A DNA stretch of 64,000 nucleotides from Arthrobacter sp. DNA4 (GTDB lineage Bacteria > Actinomycetota > Actinomycetes > Actinomycetales > Micrococcaceae), in contig NZ_CP101466.1 of assembly GCF_024362385.1 (NCBI RefSeq), positions 2,666,001 through 2,730,000 of the forward strand, read 5' to 3'. A program made the position numbers and the translations under genes. Shown here piece after piece: positions 29,566 to 38,349 of this stretch (positions are counted from its first letter, which is position 1; each line of letters opens with the position of its first letter). The notes below the pieces were generated by a model, which did not search any database, was not told the origin of the DNA, and saw only the letters and a program-made list of their open reading frames with translations.

Positions 29566-30600
29566 CTAGGGCAGCCCGGGGTCGGGGCTCTGGCCTTCCG
29601 TCGGTGGCGGCGTTCCGCCCCCGCGACGGGCCCTGGCGGCCACCCGCGTCAGGACTTCGGCAAGCCGCGCGGCTGAGGCCTGGCTGCCGCCGCTGACGGC
29701 AAGGCGCTGGCCGTCGGTCTTGCTGACAACGACGGCGGGGCCGCTGCTGACCAGCATGGCTGCGGTTCCGTGGTGGTGCCGGTAGCCCCACCCGCCGTAG
29801 TCCGCGGCCCTCACCTCTGCGGCACTGGCGTCGGAAATGGCACCGGCAGGCACGTCCATGACCGGCACCACCCCGGCCAGCAGGACCTTGAGTCCGCGCC
29901 GGTCCGCCCTGATGCGGGCGAACAGGAACGCTGTCCCCACCAGGGCCAGGACCACGAGCAGGATGCCCAGCCAAGGCACCACGACGGCGATGAGGGCCGC
30001 CGGGAACAGGGAGGCGATGGCGATCATGACGAAGACGGAACTGCGGGCATGGACCCAGAGCCTGATGCTGTCCAGGGCAAGGTCGGGGTCCAGTTCCTTG
30101 GCGATGGCGACCTGGAGCGCCCTGTCATCATCCGGCGACCATTGCCGGTCAGCCTTGTAGACCATGGCCATGGTCACGCCGAGCGATACCGCGGCACCGC
30201 TGCCAAGGGCCAGCACCGTCATGTCCACATGTGACTGCCGGGCGTCGGCCAGCCCGGTCTGGCCGATCAGGCCCGCGGCAAGGGCGGAGGTGATGAACAG
30301 GCTGAGGAAAAGTCCGGCACCCATCATGATCCGCCGCATCATGACCGGCCGTCCAAGGGGCACGGCCTGGAGCAGGACCAGCCAGCCGGCAACGAGAATT
30401 CCGGCGGCACCAACCCCCACGTAGGCGCCGAAGGGCGCGAAGTCGGCCCCGCCGTCGTCCGTCCAGCGGATGGCGACCGGCTCCGGAAGGTCCGGGCGCA
30501 GCAGCGACGCGCAGTAGGCAAAGGCGGCGGCCAGGACGACGGGGAACCCGACGGCGAAGCGCAGGGCCTTGGTGTCCACCGAATCCAGCAGCTTTCCCAT
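29566..30600 (-). CDS. Membrane protein with a DUF1648-like N-terminus
   Basis: 344-residue protein with about six hydrophobic segments. The stretch LPEPVAIRWTDDGGADFAPFG after the first segment resembles the loop of DUF1648/SdpI-like proteins. The C-terminal ~100 residues are soluble, with YGGWGYRHHHGTAAMLVSSGPAV, and resemble photosystem- or PH-like domains seen in related membrane proteins. Function unknown. TAGCGT ends seven bases before the ATG (leaderless type). Divergent from pepN. Confidence 0.7.
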   Translation of the reverse strand: MGKLLDSVDTKALRFAVGFPVVLAAAFAYCASLLRPDLPEPVAIRWTDDGGADFAPFGAYVGVGAAGILVAGWLVLLQAVPLGRPVMMRRIMMGAGLFLSLFITSALAAGLIGQTGLADARQSHVDMTVLALGSGAAVSLGVTMAMVYKADRQWSPDDDRALQVAIAKELDPDLALDSIRLWVHARSSVFVMIAIASLFPAALIAVVVPWLGILLVVLALVGTAFLFARIRADRRGLKVLLAGVVPVMDVPAGAISDASAAEVRAADYGGWGYRHHHGTAAMLVSSGPAVVVSKTDGQRLAVSGGSQASAARLAEVLTRVAARARRGGGTPPPTEGQSPDPGLP

Positions 30601-30761
30601 GCATTTAACGCTACCCCTGCGGCTGCCCGCCCAACCGTCCGGGCACCTGCAGCCGGCTGTGAGCTGCGCAACTTGCCAAGGACCCCAAGGATGAAAGAAT
30701 GCATCACAGTGCCGGAACCGGGACCACCGGCGGCAGCCCTAAATTCTCTGGAGGCCCTCCT

Positions 30762-33344
30762 TTGCCAGGCATGAACCTGACGCGCGCCGAAGCCCGTGAG
30801 CGCGCCGAACTGATCACCGTCGAGTCCTACGATGTCAGCCTGGACCTGACCCGCGGCGGAGAGGTCTTCGGCAGTACCACCACCGTGAAGTTCGCGGCGT
30901 CGCCGGGGTCGGCCAGCTTCATCGATGCCGTCACCCGCACGGTGCACAGCGTGACCCTGAACGGCCGCGCCCTTGATCCGGCCGCCGTGGCCGACGGCGT
31001 GCGGATTCAGCTGCCGGACCTGGCGGAGCACAACGAGCTGACAGTCGTGGCCGACATGCCCTACATGAACACCGGGGAAGGGCTGCACCGGTTCGTGGAC
31101 CCGGTGGACAACGAGGTCTACCTGTACACGCAGTTTGAGGTTCCCGATTCCCGCCGGATGTTCACCGTCTTCGAGCAGCCGGACCTGAAGGCAACGTTCG
31201 CCTTCACCGTCACCGCGCCGTCCCACTGGGATGTCATTTCCAACTCCCCCACCCCTGAGTAAGCGCCGGCGGCGCCCGCCGAAGACGGTGCAGGCCGGTC
31301 CGTGTGGACCTTCGCACCCACGCCCCGGCTGTCCTCCTACGTCACCGCCCTGATCGCGGGTCCGTACGAGTCTGTCCGCAGCGAGGTCACCAGCTCAGAC
31401 GGCCGGGTTATCCCGCTCGGAGTCTTCGCGCGCAAGTCCCTGATGCAGTACCTCGATGCGGACAACATCTTCGAGCTCACGCGGCAGGGCTTCGGGTTCT
31501 TCGAAGCACAGTTCGGCTGCCCCTACCCGTTTGAGAAGTACGACCAGCTGTTCGTTCCCGAGTTCAACGCCGGGGCCATGGAGAACGCCGGGGCGGTGAC
31601 CATCCTGGAAGGCTACGTGTTCCGCAGCAAGGTCACTGGCGCCCAGATCGAGCGGCGCGCCATCACGGTGCTCCACGAACTGGCGCACATGTGGTTCGGG
31701 GACCTGGTGACCATGCGGTGGTGGAACGATCTGTGGCTCAATGAGTCCTTCGCCGAATACATGTCCCACCTGGCGGCGGTGGAGGCCACGTCCTTCACCA
31801 GCGCCTGGACCACCTTCGCCTCCGTGGAAAAGTCCTGGGCGTACCGGCAGGACCAGCTGCCCACCACGCACCCCATCTTCGCCGAGATCAACGACCTGCA
31901 GGACGTGGAGGTCAACTTCGACGGCATTACCTACGCAAAGGGCGCCTCGGTGCTGCGGCAGCTGGTGGCCTGGGTTGGACCGGACCAGTTCATGGCGGGT
32001 GTCCGTGAATACTTCGCCAAGCACTCCTGGCACAACACGGAGCTGCAGGACCTGCTGGTGGAGCTGGAGAAGGCCAGCGGCCGCGACCTGGACCGCTGGG
32101 GCCGGCAGTGGCTGGAGACCGCGGGCGTGAACACGCTGGCTCCCGAGCTGGCGGTGGATTCCGACGGGAAGCTGCGGTCCTTTGCCATCCTGCAGTCCGC
32201 GGTACCGGAGTGGCCCACCATCCGGCCGCACCGCCTTGCCGTGGGGTTCTACAACCTGGACGACGCCGGCAAGCTCACCCGGGTGCACCGGGAGGAACTG
32301 GACGTCGACGGCGAACGCACGGAGGTGCCGGCGCTGGTAAGCCTGGCCCGGCCGGACCTGATCCTCATCAACGACGACGACCTTGCCTACGCCAAGGTGC
32401 GGCTGGACCCGGCCTCTCTGGCCACCGCCACCGCGCACCTGAAGGACTTCGCTGCAAGCCTGCCGCGGACCCTCGTCTGGAACTCCGCGTGGGACGCTGC
32501 CCGTGACGGTGAGACCCCGGCACGGAAGTACGTGGAATTGATCCTGGCCAACGTCGCTGCGGAGACGGATTCTTCCGTGATCCTGGTCCAGCTCCGGCAG
32601 CTGGCCACCACCCTGAACTTTTATGTGGCCGAGGAACACCGCGAAGCCACCACTGTCGCGGCCGTGGACCGGTTGTGGGATTTGGCGTCGTCTGTTCCCG
32701 GCGGCTCCGACGGCCAGCTGCAGTTCATCAAGTCCTTCGCGCTGCTGGCCCGCAGCGCGTCCCAGCTGGACCGGGTGTCCGGCCTCCTGGACGGGTCCGT
32801 GGTCCTGGACGGCCTGAGCGTTGACCAGGACCTCCGCTGGGAGCTGGTGGCTTCGCTGGTTTCCGGCGGCCGCATGGGGCAGGGCGGCATCGACGCCGAG
32901 CTGGAGCGGGACAACACCTCCAGCGGCCAGAACGCGGCTGCCCTGGCCAAGGCTGCCATCCCCACCCCGGAGGCGAAGGCCGCGGCCTGGGAATCCATTG
33001 TGGTCAAGGGGGAACTGTCCAACGCGCTGCAGGGATCGGCGGTGACCGGCTTTATGCGGGTGCTGGACCGTTCGCTGTTGGAGCCGTACTCGGAGCTGTA
33101 CTTCGCGGCTGTGCCGGGCATCGTGGCAACCCGCACGCACGCACTCGCCCAGCAGATCGTCGTCGGCCTCTACCCGGCGCTGTTGACCACGCAGGCCACG
33201 ATCGACCGGACGGACGCCTTCCTGGCGTCGCTGCCGGCGGAAAGCGCTGCGCTGCGGCGGATGATGCTGGAGAACCGCGACGGTGTTGCCCGCGCCCTGC
33301 GTGCGCGCGCCGCCGATGTCCTGCAGGAGGGCAGCCCGGCGTGA
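30762..33344 (+). pseudogene. pepN: Aminopeptidase N (M1), interrupted by an in-frame TAA
   Basis: Zinc metallopeptidase trimming N-terminal residues from peptides. The combined frame encodes about 860 codons, normal for the family. Codons 1-166 (from a TTG with GGAGG eight bases upstream; a second start at ATG 30771) encode the N-terminal beta domain up to HWDVISNSPTPE. A TAA follows at 31260-31262, and the same frame resumes to the end. The catalytic motifs are all after the stop: GAMEN (~271), HELAHMWFGD (~305) and the downstream Glu in NESFAEY. A single C-to-T change of CAA would explain it. A GTG at 31302 could restart translation, giving a protein without its N-terminal domain. Confidence 0.85.
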
Positions 33345-33814
33345 GCCTCAACGAACACCGGTACTCGCTGACGGTCCAGTGGACAGGCAACCGGGGCGGC
33401 GGCACCTCGTCCTACCGGAGCTACTCCCGGGACCATGACGTGCTGGTTCCGGGCCTGCCGGTCCTCAAGGGCTCGGCAGACCCCACCTTCCATGGAGACC
33501 GGGAACGGTACAACCCGGAGCAGCTTCTCCTGGCTGCGCTGGCGCAGTGCCACATGCTGTCCTACCTGCACGTGGCGGTGAAGCACGGCGTGGTGGTCAC
33601 GGATTACCGGGATGAGGCGACCGGACTGATGCGGCTTAACCGGGACGGCAGCGGCCAGTTCGAGCGGGTCACCCTGCACCCGCACGTGACGGTGGCCGAC
33701 GCCGCGCAGGCGGAACTGGCGGCCTCGCTGCACCACGAGGCCAACCAGGTCTGTTTCATTGCCCGGAGCGTGAACTTCCCGGTGGAGCACCAGCCGGTGA
33801 CGGTGGCTGCCTAG
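33341..33814 (+). CDS. OsmC family protein
   Basis: 157-residue OsmC/Ohr-like thiol peroxidase or stress protein. Family signatures: FHGDRERYNPEQLLLAALAQCHMLSYL, with the reactive Cys in AQCHM, and a C-terminal region with VCFIARSVNFPV containing the second Cys. The GTG start overlaps the pepN stop (GTGA), so translation may be coupled. The stop overlaps that of the convergent epimerase gene (CTAG, 33811-33814). Confidence 0.9.
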   Translation: MSLNEHRYSLTVQWTGNRGGGTSSYRSYSRDHDVLVPGLPVLKGSADPTFHGDRERYNPEQLLLAALAQCHMLSYLHVAVKHGVVVTDYRDEATGLMRLNRDGSGQFERVTLHPHVTVADAAQAELAASLHHEANQVCFIARSVNFPVEHQPVTVAA

Positions 33815-34809
33815 GCTTCCCCGCCCTGCAGCAGCTTGACGAGCCGTTGCTCCGTGGCGGGGTGCAGGCCGGCCTTGCGGGACCGGCCCAGCCCGCGGAC
33901 GCGTTCATCCTCCAGGGTGTCGGCCAGGGTTTCCTGCCAGGGCCGCAGCACCATCCCCGCGGCCTTGGCTGCCTGGTTGCTGCGGGCCATGAAGCCCTCA
34001 TGGCGGGGCGGCAGCCAGAGCGGAAGGGAATCAGGCCCGGACCAATAGTTGACGCCCTGCTCCACCAGCCATTCTTCACCGGCAGTAATGGTGGCGGGCA
34101 TGTTGGCGGTGGAGAGCTGGCCACAGGCGCTGATGAGCTCTGCAAAGGCCACTTGGTCCCCGTTGGCGTTCAGTGGGCCGGAGGTCCCCTGCTCCGCTGC
34201 AAGCAGGATCCACGCCGCCAGGTCCCGGACGTCGATGACCTGGGTGGGCTGGTGCCCGGTGTCCGGGACCAGCACCGGCCCGGGGGTGCCGGCGAAGCGG
34301 GCTTACCAGTAGCCGTAGCGGTCGGTGGGGTCGCCAGGGCCACTGACCAGGCCGGCGCGGCAGAGGTGGGCCCTGCCGCCTGTGGCGTTCAGGGTGGCCT
34401 GTTCGATGGCCACTTTGGACTCGCCGTAGTTCCCGGGGGTGGAGGGAGTTCCGGGGGCAAGCGCCGGCAGGAGCCCGGCGTCCTCTGCCGCTCCGGGGAC
34501 GGAATGGTCCGCATAGGCTGAGCAGCTGGAAACGAAGGTCCAGTGGCCGGCCTTCGGAGCGAGGGCGGCAAGGGCGTCCCGTGCAGGTGCAGGGTCCCGG
34601 GCAACCTCGATGACGGCGTCCCACGTGCCGGCCACGCAGGAGTACGCTGCCGGGCCCGCCGACCGGTCCGCCCTTGCCCACTCGGCGCCGGGCGGCGGCT
34701 CAGCGGACTCTCCCCGGGCCAGGCACGTGGCGTGATGCCCCGCGGCCACCGCCTGCCTGGCGATTTCCCGGGAGAGGAAGGCTGTTCCGCCGAGGATGAG
34801 GATGCGCAT
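33811..34809 (-). pseudogene. NAD-dependent epimerase/dehydratase family, interrupted by an in-frame TAA
   Basis: The 333-codon frame begins MRILILGGTAFLSREIARQAV, a Rossmann start, and contains NYGESKVAIEQA where the YxxxK catalytic pair is expected. A TAA at 34303-34305 falls after DRYGYW; the same frame resumes with ARFAGTPGPVLVPDTGHQPTQ and runs to the end. The usual residue here would be encoded by a sense codon; CAA to TAA would explain it. Promoter of leaderless type (TAGCGT, six bases before the ATG). Divergent from the MscS gene. Confidence 0.8.
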
Positions 34810-34875
34810 TGCTCCACGCTACGGCGCTAGGGTTGAAAGAGAACAGCGCAATATCCCGAGGAGCTATTTCCACCC

Positions 34876-35559
34876 ATGGTCAGCATGTTGTCCATCCTTC
34901 CCGACGCCGCGAGCCAGCCGTCCGGCGTAAGCGTCCCAGGCATCGTGATCAGCCTCGGCGTCGGCGTTGCCGTCTGGCTCGTGGCCACGTTCATCATTTC
35001 CCGCATCACCAGGCGGGTGGCGTCGGGGAGCAATTTCTTCAAGAAGCCCACGTTCAAGTGGGCTGCTCCGGCCTTTCGCGCCCTTGACCACGAACGCCGC
35101 GTCCAGCGCGCCGAAACCATCGGTTCACTGCTCAACAGCGTGGTGGGCGTGCTGGTGGTCATCATCACCGGCATGTACGTGCTGCAGAACCTCGACATCA
35201 ACATTGCCCCACTGCTGACCAGCGTGGGTATCCTCGGTGTGGCCATCGGCTTCGGCGCCCAGCAGCTGATCCGCGACTTCCTGGCCGGGATCTTCATTAC
35301 CATTGAAGACCAGTACGGGATCGGTGATGTGATCGAAACCAGCGAAGTGGTGGGCGTGGTGGAGTCCATGGGACTGCGGATCACCCGCGTCCGCTCCGAC
35401 GACGGCGCCATCTGGTACCTGCGCAACGGCGAGATCCTGCGCGTGGGCAACCGGTCGCAGGGGCGTTACGTTCCACTGCATGAGTCCGACGACGGCACCA
35501 CCGACCAGGGCTCGGCGCACGTTGAGACCAAGAAGACTGACCAGAAAGCCGGGGACTAG
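34876..35559 (+). CDS. Mechanosensitive ion channel (MscS family)
   Basis: 227-residue MscS-type channel that opens under membrane tension. Hydrophobic segments at ~22-45 and ~80-105, then the pore helix LLTSVGILGVAIGFGAQQLIRDFLAG and the beta-rich domain beginning GIFITIEDQYGIGDVI. It is shorter at the C-terminus than MscS and ends in a charged tail. A GAGGAG is 13 nt upstream; ATG 34885 is an alternative. Confidence 0.9.
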   Translation: MVSMLSILPDAASQPSGVSVPGIVISLGVGVAVWLVATFIISRITRRVASGSNFFKKPTFKWAAPAFRALDHERRVQRAETIGSLLNSVVGVLVVIITGMYVLQNLDINIAPLLTSVGILGVAIGFGAQQLIRDFLAGIFITIEDQYGIGDVIETSEVVGVVESMGLRITRVRSDDGAIWYLRNGEILRVGNRSQGRYVPLHESDDGTTDQGSAHVETKKTDQKAGD

Positions 35560-35560
35560 C

Positions 35561-36019
35561 ATGTCGCTTCCCATTGAGCCGCGCCCCGGGCAGCGGCCCC
35601 AGTTGATGCAGAACGATCCCTTCAGCAAGCCGGATTACACCGACAGCTTCTACGACGCGGTGGGCGGCCACGAGACCTTCGTGAAGCTCATTGACGTGTT
35701 CTACGACGGCGTGGCCACCGATCCCCTGCTGCGGCCGATGTATCCGGAAGAGGACCTGGCGCCCGCGAAGCGCCGCCTCCTGATGTTCCTTGAGCAGTAC
35801 TGGGGCGGGCCCACAACGTATGGCGAGGAGCGCGGCCACCCGCGCCTGCGCATGCGGCACATGCCCTTCAAGGTCACGCCGGAGGCAAAGGACCGGTGGC
35901 TGTTCCACATGCGCACCGCCGTGGACGCCCTGGAGTTGCCGCCACTTTACGAGGGAACGCTGTGGGACTACATGGAGCGGGCCGCGCTGTCCATGGTGAA
36001 CAGCCCGTCCGGTTCCTGA
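35561..36019 (+). CDS. glbO: Group II truncated hemoglobin
   Basis: 152-residue 2-over-2 globin. SFYDAVGGHETFVKLIDVFYDGVATDPLLRPMYPEEDL is interrupted only by normal loops, and the proximal His lies in HPRLRMRHMPF; WLFHMRTAVD follows. Expected to bind oxygen or NO with heme. It starts one base after the MscS stop, so they are probably co-transcribed. Confidence 0.92.
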   Translation: MSLPIEPRPGQRPQLMQNDPFSKPDYTDSFYDAVGGHETFVKLIDVFYDGVATDPLLRPMYPEEDLAPAKRRLLMFLEQYWGGPTTYGEERGHPRLRMRHMPFKVTPEAKDRWLFHMRTAVDALELPPLYEGTLWDYMERAALSMVNSPSGS

Positions 36020-36051
36020 GCCTCTTTTCGGCCGGCGCCCTGCGGTCTGGC

Positions 36052-36711
36052 CTAGAGCAGGCCGCTGCCGGTCCGTGCCAGGACGTGGCCGCGCGGTCCG
36101 GTAAGCCGGAACCAGCGGCCGGCCTGGTAGAGCTTCTGGTCGCCGTCCCCCAGGAACCCCAGCGCAAAGGCCGCGAAGGCAGCGCCGGCGGGCAGTCCGG
36201 CGTCGTCCATTTCCCGTCCCCACACCGAGGCCCGCGCGTTGTTCACGATGAGTGCGCCCGGTTTGTCCGGCACGATGCCCGCCACCTCGGCGATGCCTGC
36301 CTCGGCTGCCGCCCGCAGGCGGGAATCGCTGACGGACCCCAGTAGTTCCCAACCGCCCCGTGGGGCGCCTACCCCGGTCCAGGACTCAGTGACGGTGGTG
36401 GGCGGAACCGGCAACTCGACGTCGCCCTCCCCTGCACGTGCCAGCCGGTCCAGGACGGATGACAACGCAACGGTGACGTCCGTTCCGGACGGTTCCGCCA
36501 GTGCCATGGTGCGCAGGCCCAGGATCGTCGGGGTGGATTCGCCCAGGAGCCTGGGCCGCAGGACGCACACGTAGGCGGCCAGGACGGAGCCGGCGGCCTG
36601 CAGCCGGATGGCGCCGTCATCAATGGCTTTGGCCCGGGTGGCGAAAGTCTTCAGGTCGGCGAGGTCCCGCGGGTCTGCGAAACGGAAGGACGAGGTGAGA
36701 AGTTCAGACAC
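36052..36711 (-). CDS. Conserved actinobacterial hypothetical protein
   Basis: 219-residue soluble protein of unknown function. Visible features are FRFADPRDLADLKTFATRAK at the N-terminus, a Val/Thr-rich centre and a C-terminal RASVWGREMDDAGLPAGAAFAAFALGFLG region. GTG start preceded by TAGTGT seven bases upstream (leaderless type). Divergent from tesB with only 64 nt between the start codons. Confidence 0.75.
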   Translation of the reverse strand: MSELLTSSFRFADPRDLADLKTFATRAKAIDDGAIRLQAAGSVLAAYVCVLRPRLLGESTPTILGLRTMALAEPSGTDVTVALSSVLDRLARAGEGDVELPVPPTTVTESWTGVGAPRGGWELLGSVSDSRLRAAAEAGIAEVAGIVPDKPGALIVNNARASVWGREMDDAGLPAGAAFAAFALGFLGDGDQKLYQAGRWFRLTGPRGHVLARTGSGLL

Positions 36712-36775
36712 ATCTAGAACACTACCGGCTGCACTCCGGTTGAGTGGTTTGCGGGCCGCCGTCTAGAGTCGGACC

Positions 36776-37696
36776 ATGACTGAAGCCGAAGCCGGACTGC
36801 TGGCGCCGCCCAATGGCGACCCCACCTCATCGCTGATCGAACTGCTGGACCTTGGTGAGCTTGAGGGCGCCCGGACGGATGAGGACATTTTCCTTGGCCC
36901 CTCGCAGCAGCAGCCGCACCACAGGGTGTTCGGCGGGCAGGTGCTGGCGCAGTCCCTCGTGGCATCGATCCGGACAGTTGACCCCGAGCGGTTCGTCCAC
37001 TCCATGCACGGCTATTTCCTGCGCCCCGGCGACGCCAACAAGCCCATTACTTTCGGGGTGCAGCGGCTGCGCGACGGCCGGTCGTTTTCGGCCAGGCGGG
37101 TCCACGCCTACCAGGACGGAGTGCCCATCCTGTCCATGATCGCGTCCTTCCAGGGCGAGGACGAAGGGATCGAGCACTCTTCTGTGATGCCGGAAGGAAT
37201 CCCGGACCCCGAATCATTGCCCAGCACGGCGGACCTGCTGGGCAAGTTCGATCATCCGGTTGCCCGGCACTGGGCGTATGAGCGGCCCTTCGACATCCGG
37301 CACGTAGACCCTGCGTTGTACGTTTCAGCGGCCGGTCCGCGGGAAGCCCGCAACGCCGTCTGGATGAAGACCTTTGGGCCGATGCCGGACGACTCCAACC
37401 TGCACCGCGCCGCCCTGGCCTACGCCAGCGACTACACCCTCCTCGAATCGGTCCTTCGGCGGCATGGCCTGAGCTGGATCACCCCCGGAATGAATGTAGC
37501 CAGCCTGGACCACGCGATGTGGTGGCACCGGCCCGCGCGGGTTGATGAGTGGCTGCTCTACGTCCAGGAATCCCCCAGCGCCCACGGCGCGCGCGGCCTG
37601 GCAACCGGCAAGATCTTCAACCGCGAGGGCCAGCATGTCGCCTCCGTTGCGCAGGAGGGGATGGTGCGCATTCCCACCGACCCCGCGGTCGCCTGA
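36776..37696 (+). CDS. tesB: Acyl-CoA thioesterase II
   Basis: Hydrolyses acyl-CoA to free fatty acid and CoA. 306 residues forming a double hot-dog: N-terminal half with HHRVFGGQVLAQSLVAS and C-terminal half with DYTLLESVLRRHGLSW, SLDHAMWWHRPARVDEWLLY and RGLATGKIFNREGQHVASVAQEG. The catalytic Asp is expected in SLDHAMWW. TAGAGT (36764-36769) ends six bases before the ATG. Its terminator has been split by the IS element downstream. Confidence 0.94.
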   Translation: MTEAEAGLLAPPNGDPTSSLIELLDLGELEGARTDEDIFLGPSQQQPHHRVFGGQVLAQSLVASIRTVDPERFVHSMHGYFLRPGDANKPITFGVQRLRDGRSFSARRVHAYQDGVPILSMIASFQGEDEGIEHSSVMPEGIPDPESLPSTADLLGKFDHPVARHWAYERPFDIRHVDPALYVSAAGPREARNAVWMKTFGPMPDDSNLHRAALAYASDYTLLESVLRRHGLSWITPGMNVASLDHAMWWHRPARVDEWLLYVQESPSAHGARGLATGKIFNREGQHVASVAQEGMVRIPTDPAVA

Positions 37697-37764
37697 CTTC
37701 GAAGGCACCGCACCCTCGCAGGCACGCTGACCCCGCAGGCACGCAGAAGGCCGGTACCCCGAAA

Positions 37765-37790
37765 TGAACTGCTCCCCGAAAGTTGGACTG
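37765..37790 (+). repeat. Left inverted repeat of the IS3-family element
   Basis: Begins TG and matches the right repeat at 23 of 25 positions. The terminal TGAACTG and AAAGTTGGACT are typical of IS3/IS150-type ends. Bases 37769-37779 also pair with 37808-37818, which contain the orfA ribosome-binding site. Confidence 0.85.
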
Positions 37791-37822
37791 AGAAATCGGT
37801 CCTTCTATCGGGGAGCAGTTTT

Positions 37823-38311
37823 ATGCAGGAGAGTAGTTCGTTATCTGATGAACAGCGCGAGACCGCGGTAGCGTTGTTCGAGATGGGTTGGGGCGCGAAG
37901 GCAGCGGCGACGAGGTTAGGGGTACGTTCAAAGCCTGTCATCCGCATTCATGCCCTGTGGAGAGTTCGCGGAGGTACGGCGATAGTGACCAAATCAACCC
38001 ATCGGAAGTTCACGTTTGAGTTCAAACTGGATGCGGTCCGTCGGTTCCTGGCCGGGGAGAGCCAGGTCGTCCTGGCCAAGGAGCTCCAGCTCTCCTCGCC
38101 GGATTTGATCAAGAAGTGGGCGCGGAAATACCGCAACGAAGGCGAAGACGGCTTGCGCCCGAAACCACGCGGACGACCACTCTCATCTTTCAAGGCGCCG
38201 GCAGAGCCTGAGTCGGAGCTGCAGCGGCTGCGCCGCGAGAACGAGCGGTTGCGCGCAGAGGTGGCCTTCCTGGGAAAAGTAAACGCCTTGAGGGACGAGG
38301 AACAGCGCTAA
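37823..38311 (+). CDS. IS3-family transposase OrfA (helix-turn-helix)
   Basis: 163-residue DNA-binding part of the transposase. Residues ~10-45 form a first HTH (ALFEMGWGAKAAATRLGV), ~55-105 a second (HRKFTFEFKLDAVRRFLAGES), and ~130-150 a leucine-zipper-like helix (ELQRLRRENERLRAEVAFL). GGGGAG lies eight bases before the ATG. A slippery G GGA AAA (38272-38278) is followed by a 7-bp stem (38302-38308 with 38318-38324) holding the OrfA stop in its loop, so an OrfAB fusion by -1 frameshifting is expected. Confidence 0.9.
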   Translation: MQESSSLSDEQRETAVALFEMGWGAKAAATRLGVRSKPVIRIHALWRVRGGTAIVTKSTHRKFTFEFKLDAVRRFLAGESQVVLAKELQLSSPDLIKKWARKYRNEGEDGLRPKPRGRPLSSFKAPAEPESELQRLRRENERLRAEVAFLGKVNALRDEEQR

Positions 38312-38349
38312 AAGTCCGCGCTGTCATCGCTCTCAAGGCCCAACACCGG

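Noticed and set aside
31260..31262. TAA in pepN as a natural recoding site
   Set aside because: No slippery sequence or structure at the stop, and the frame is the same before and after, so a point mutation is simpler.
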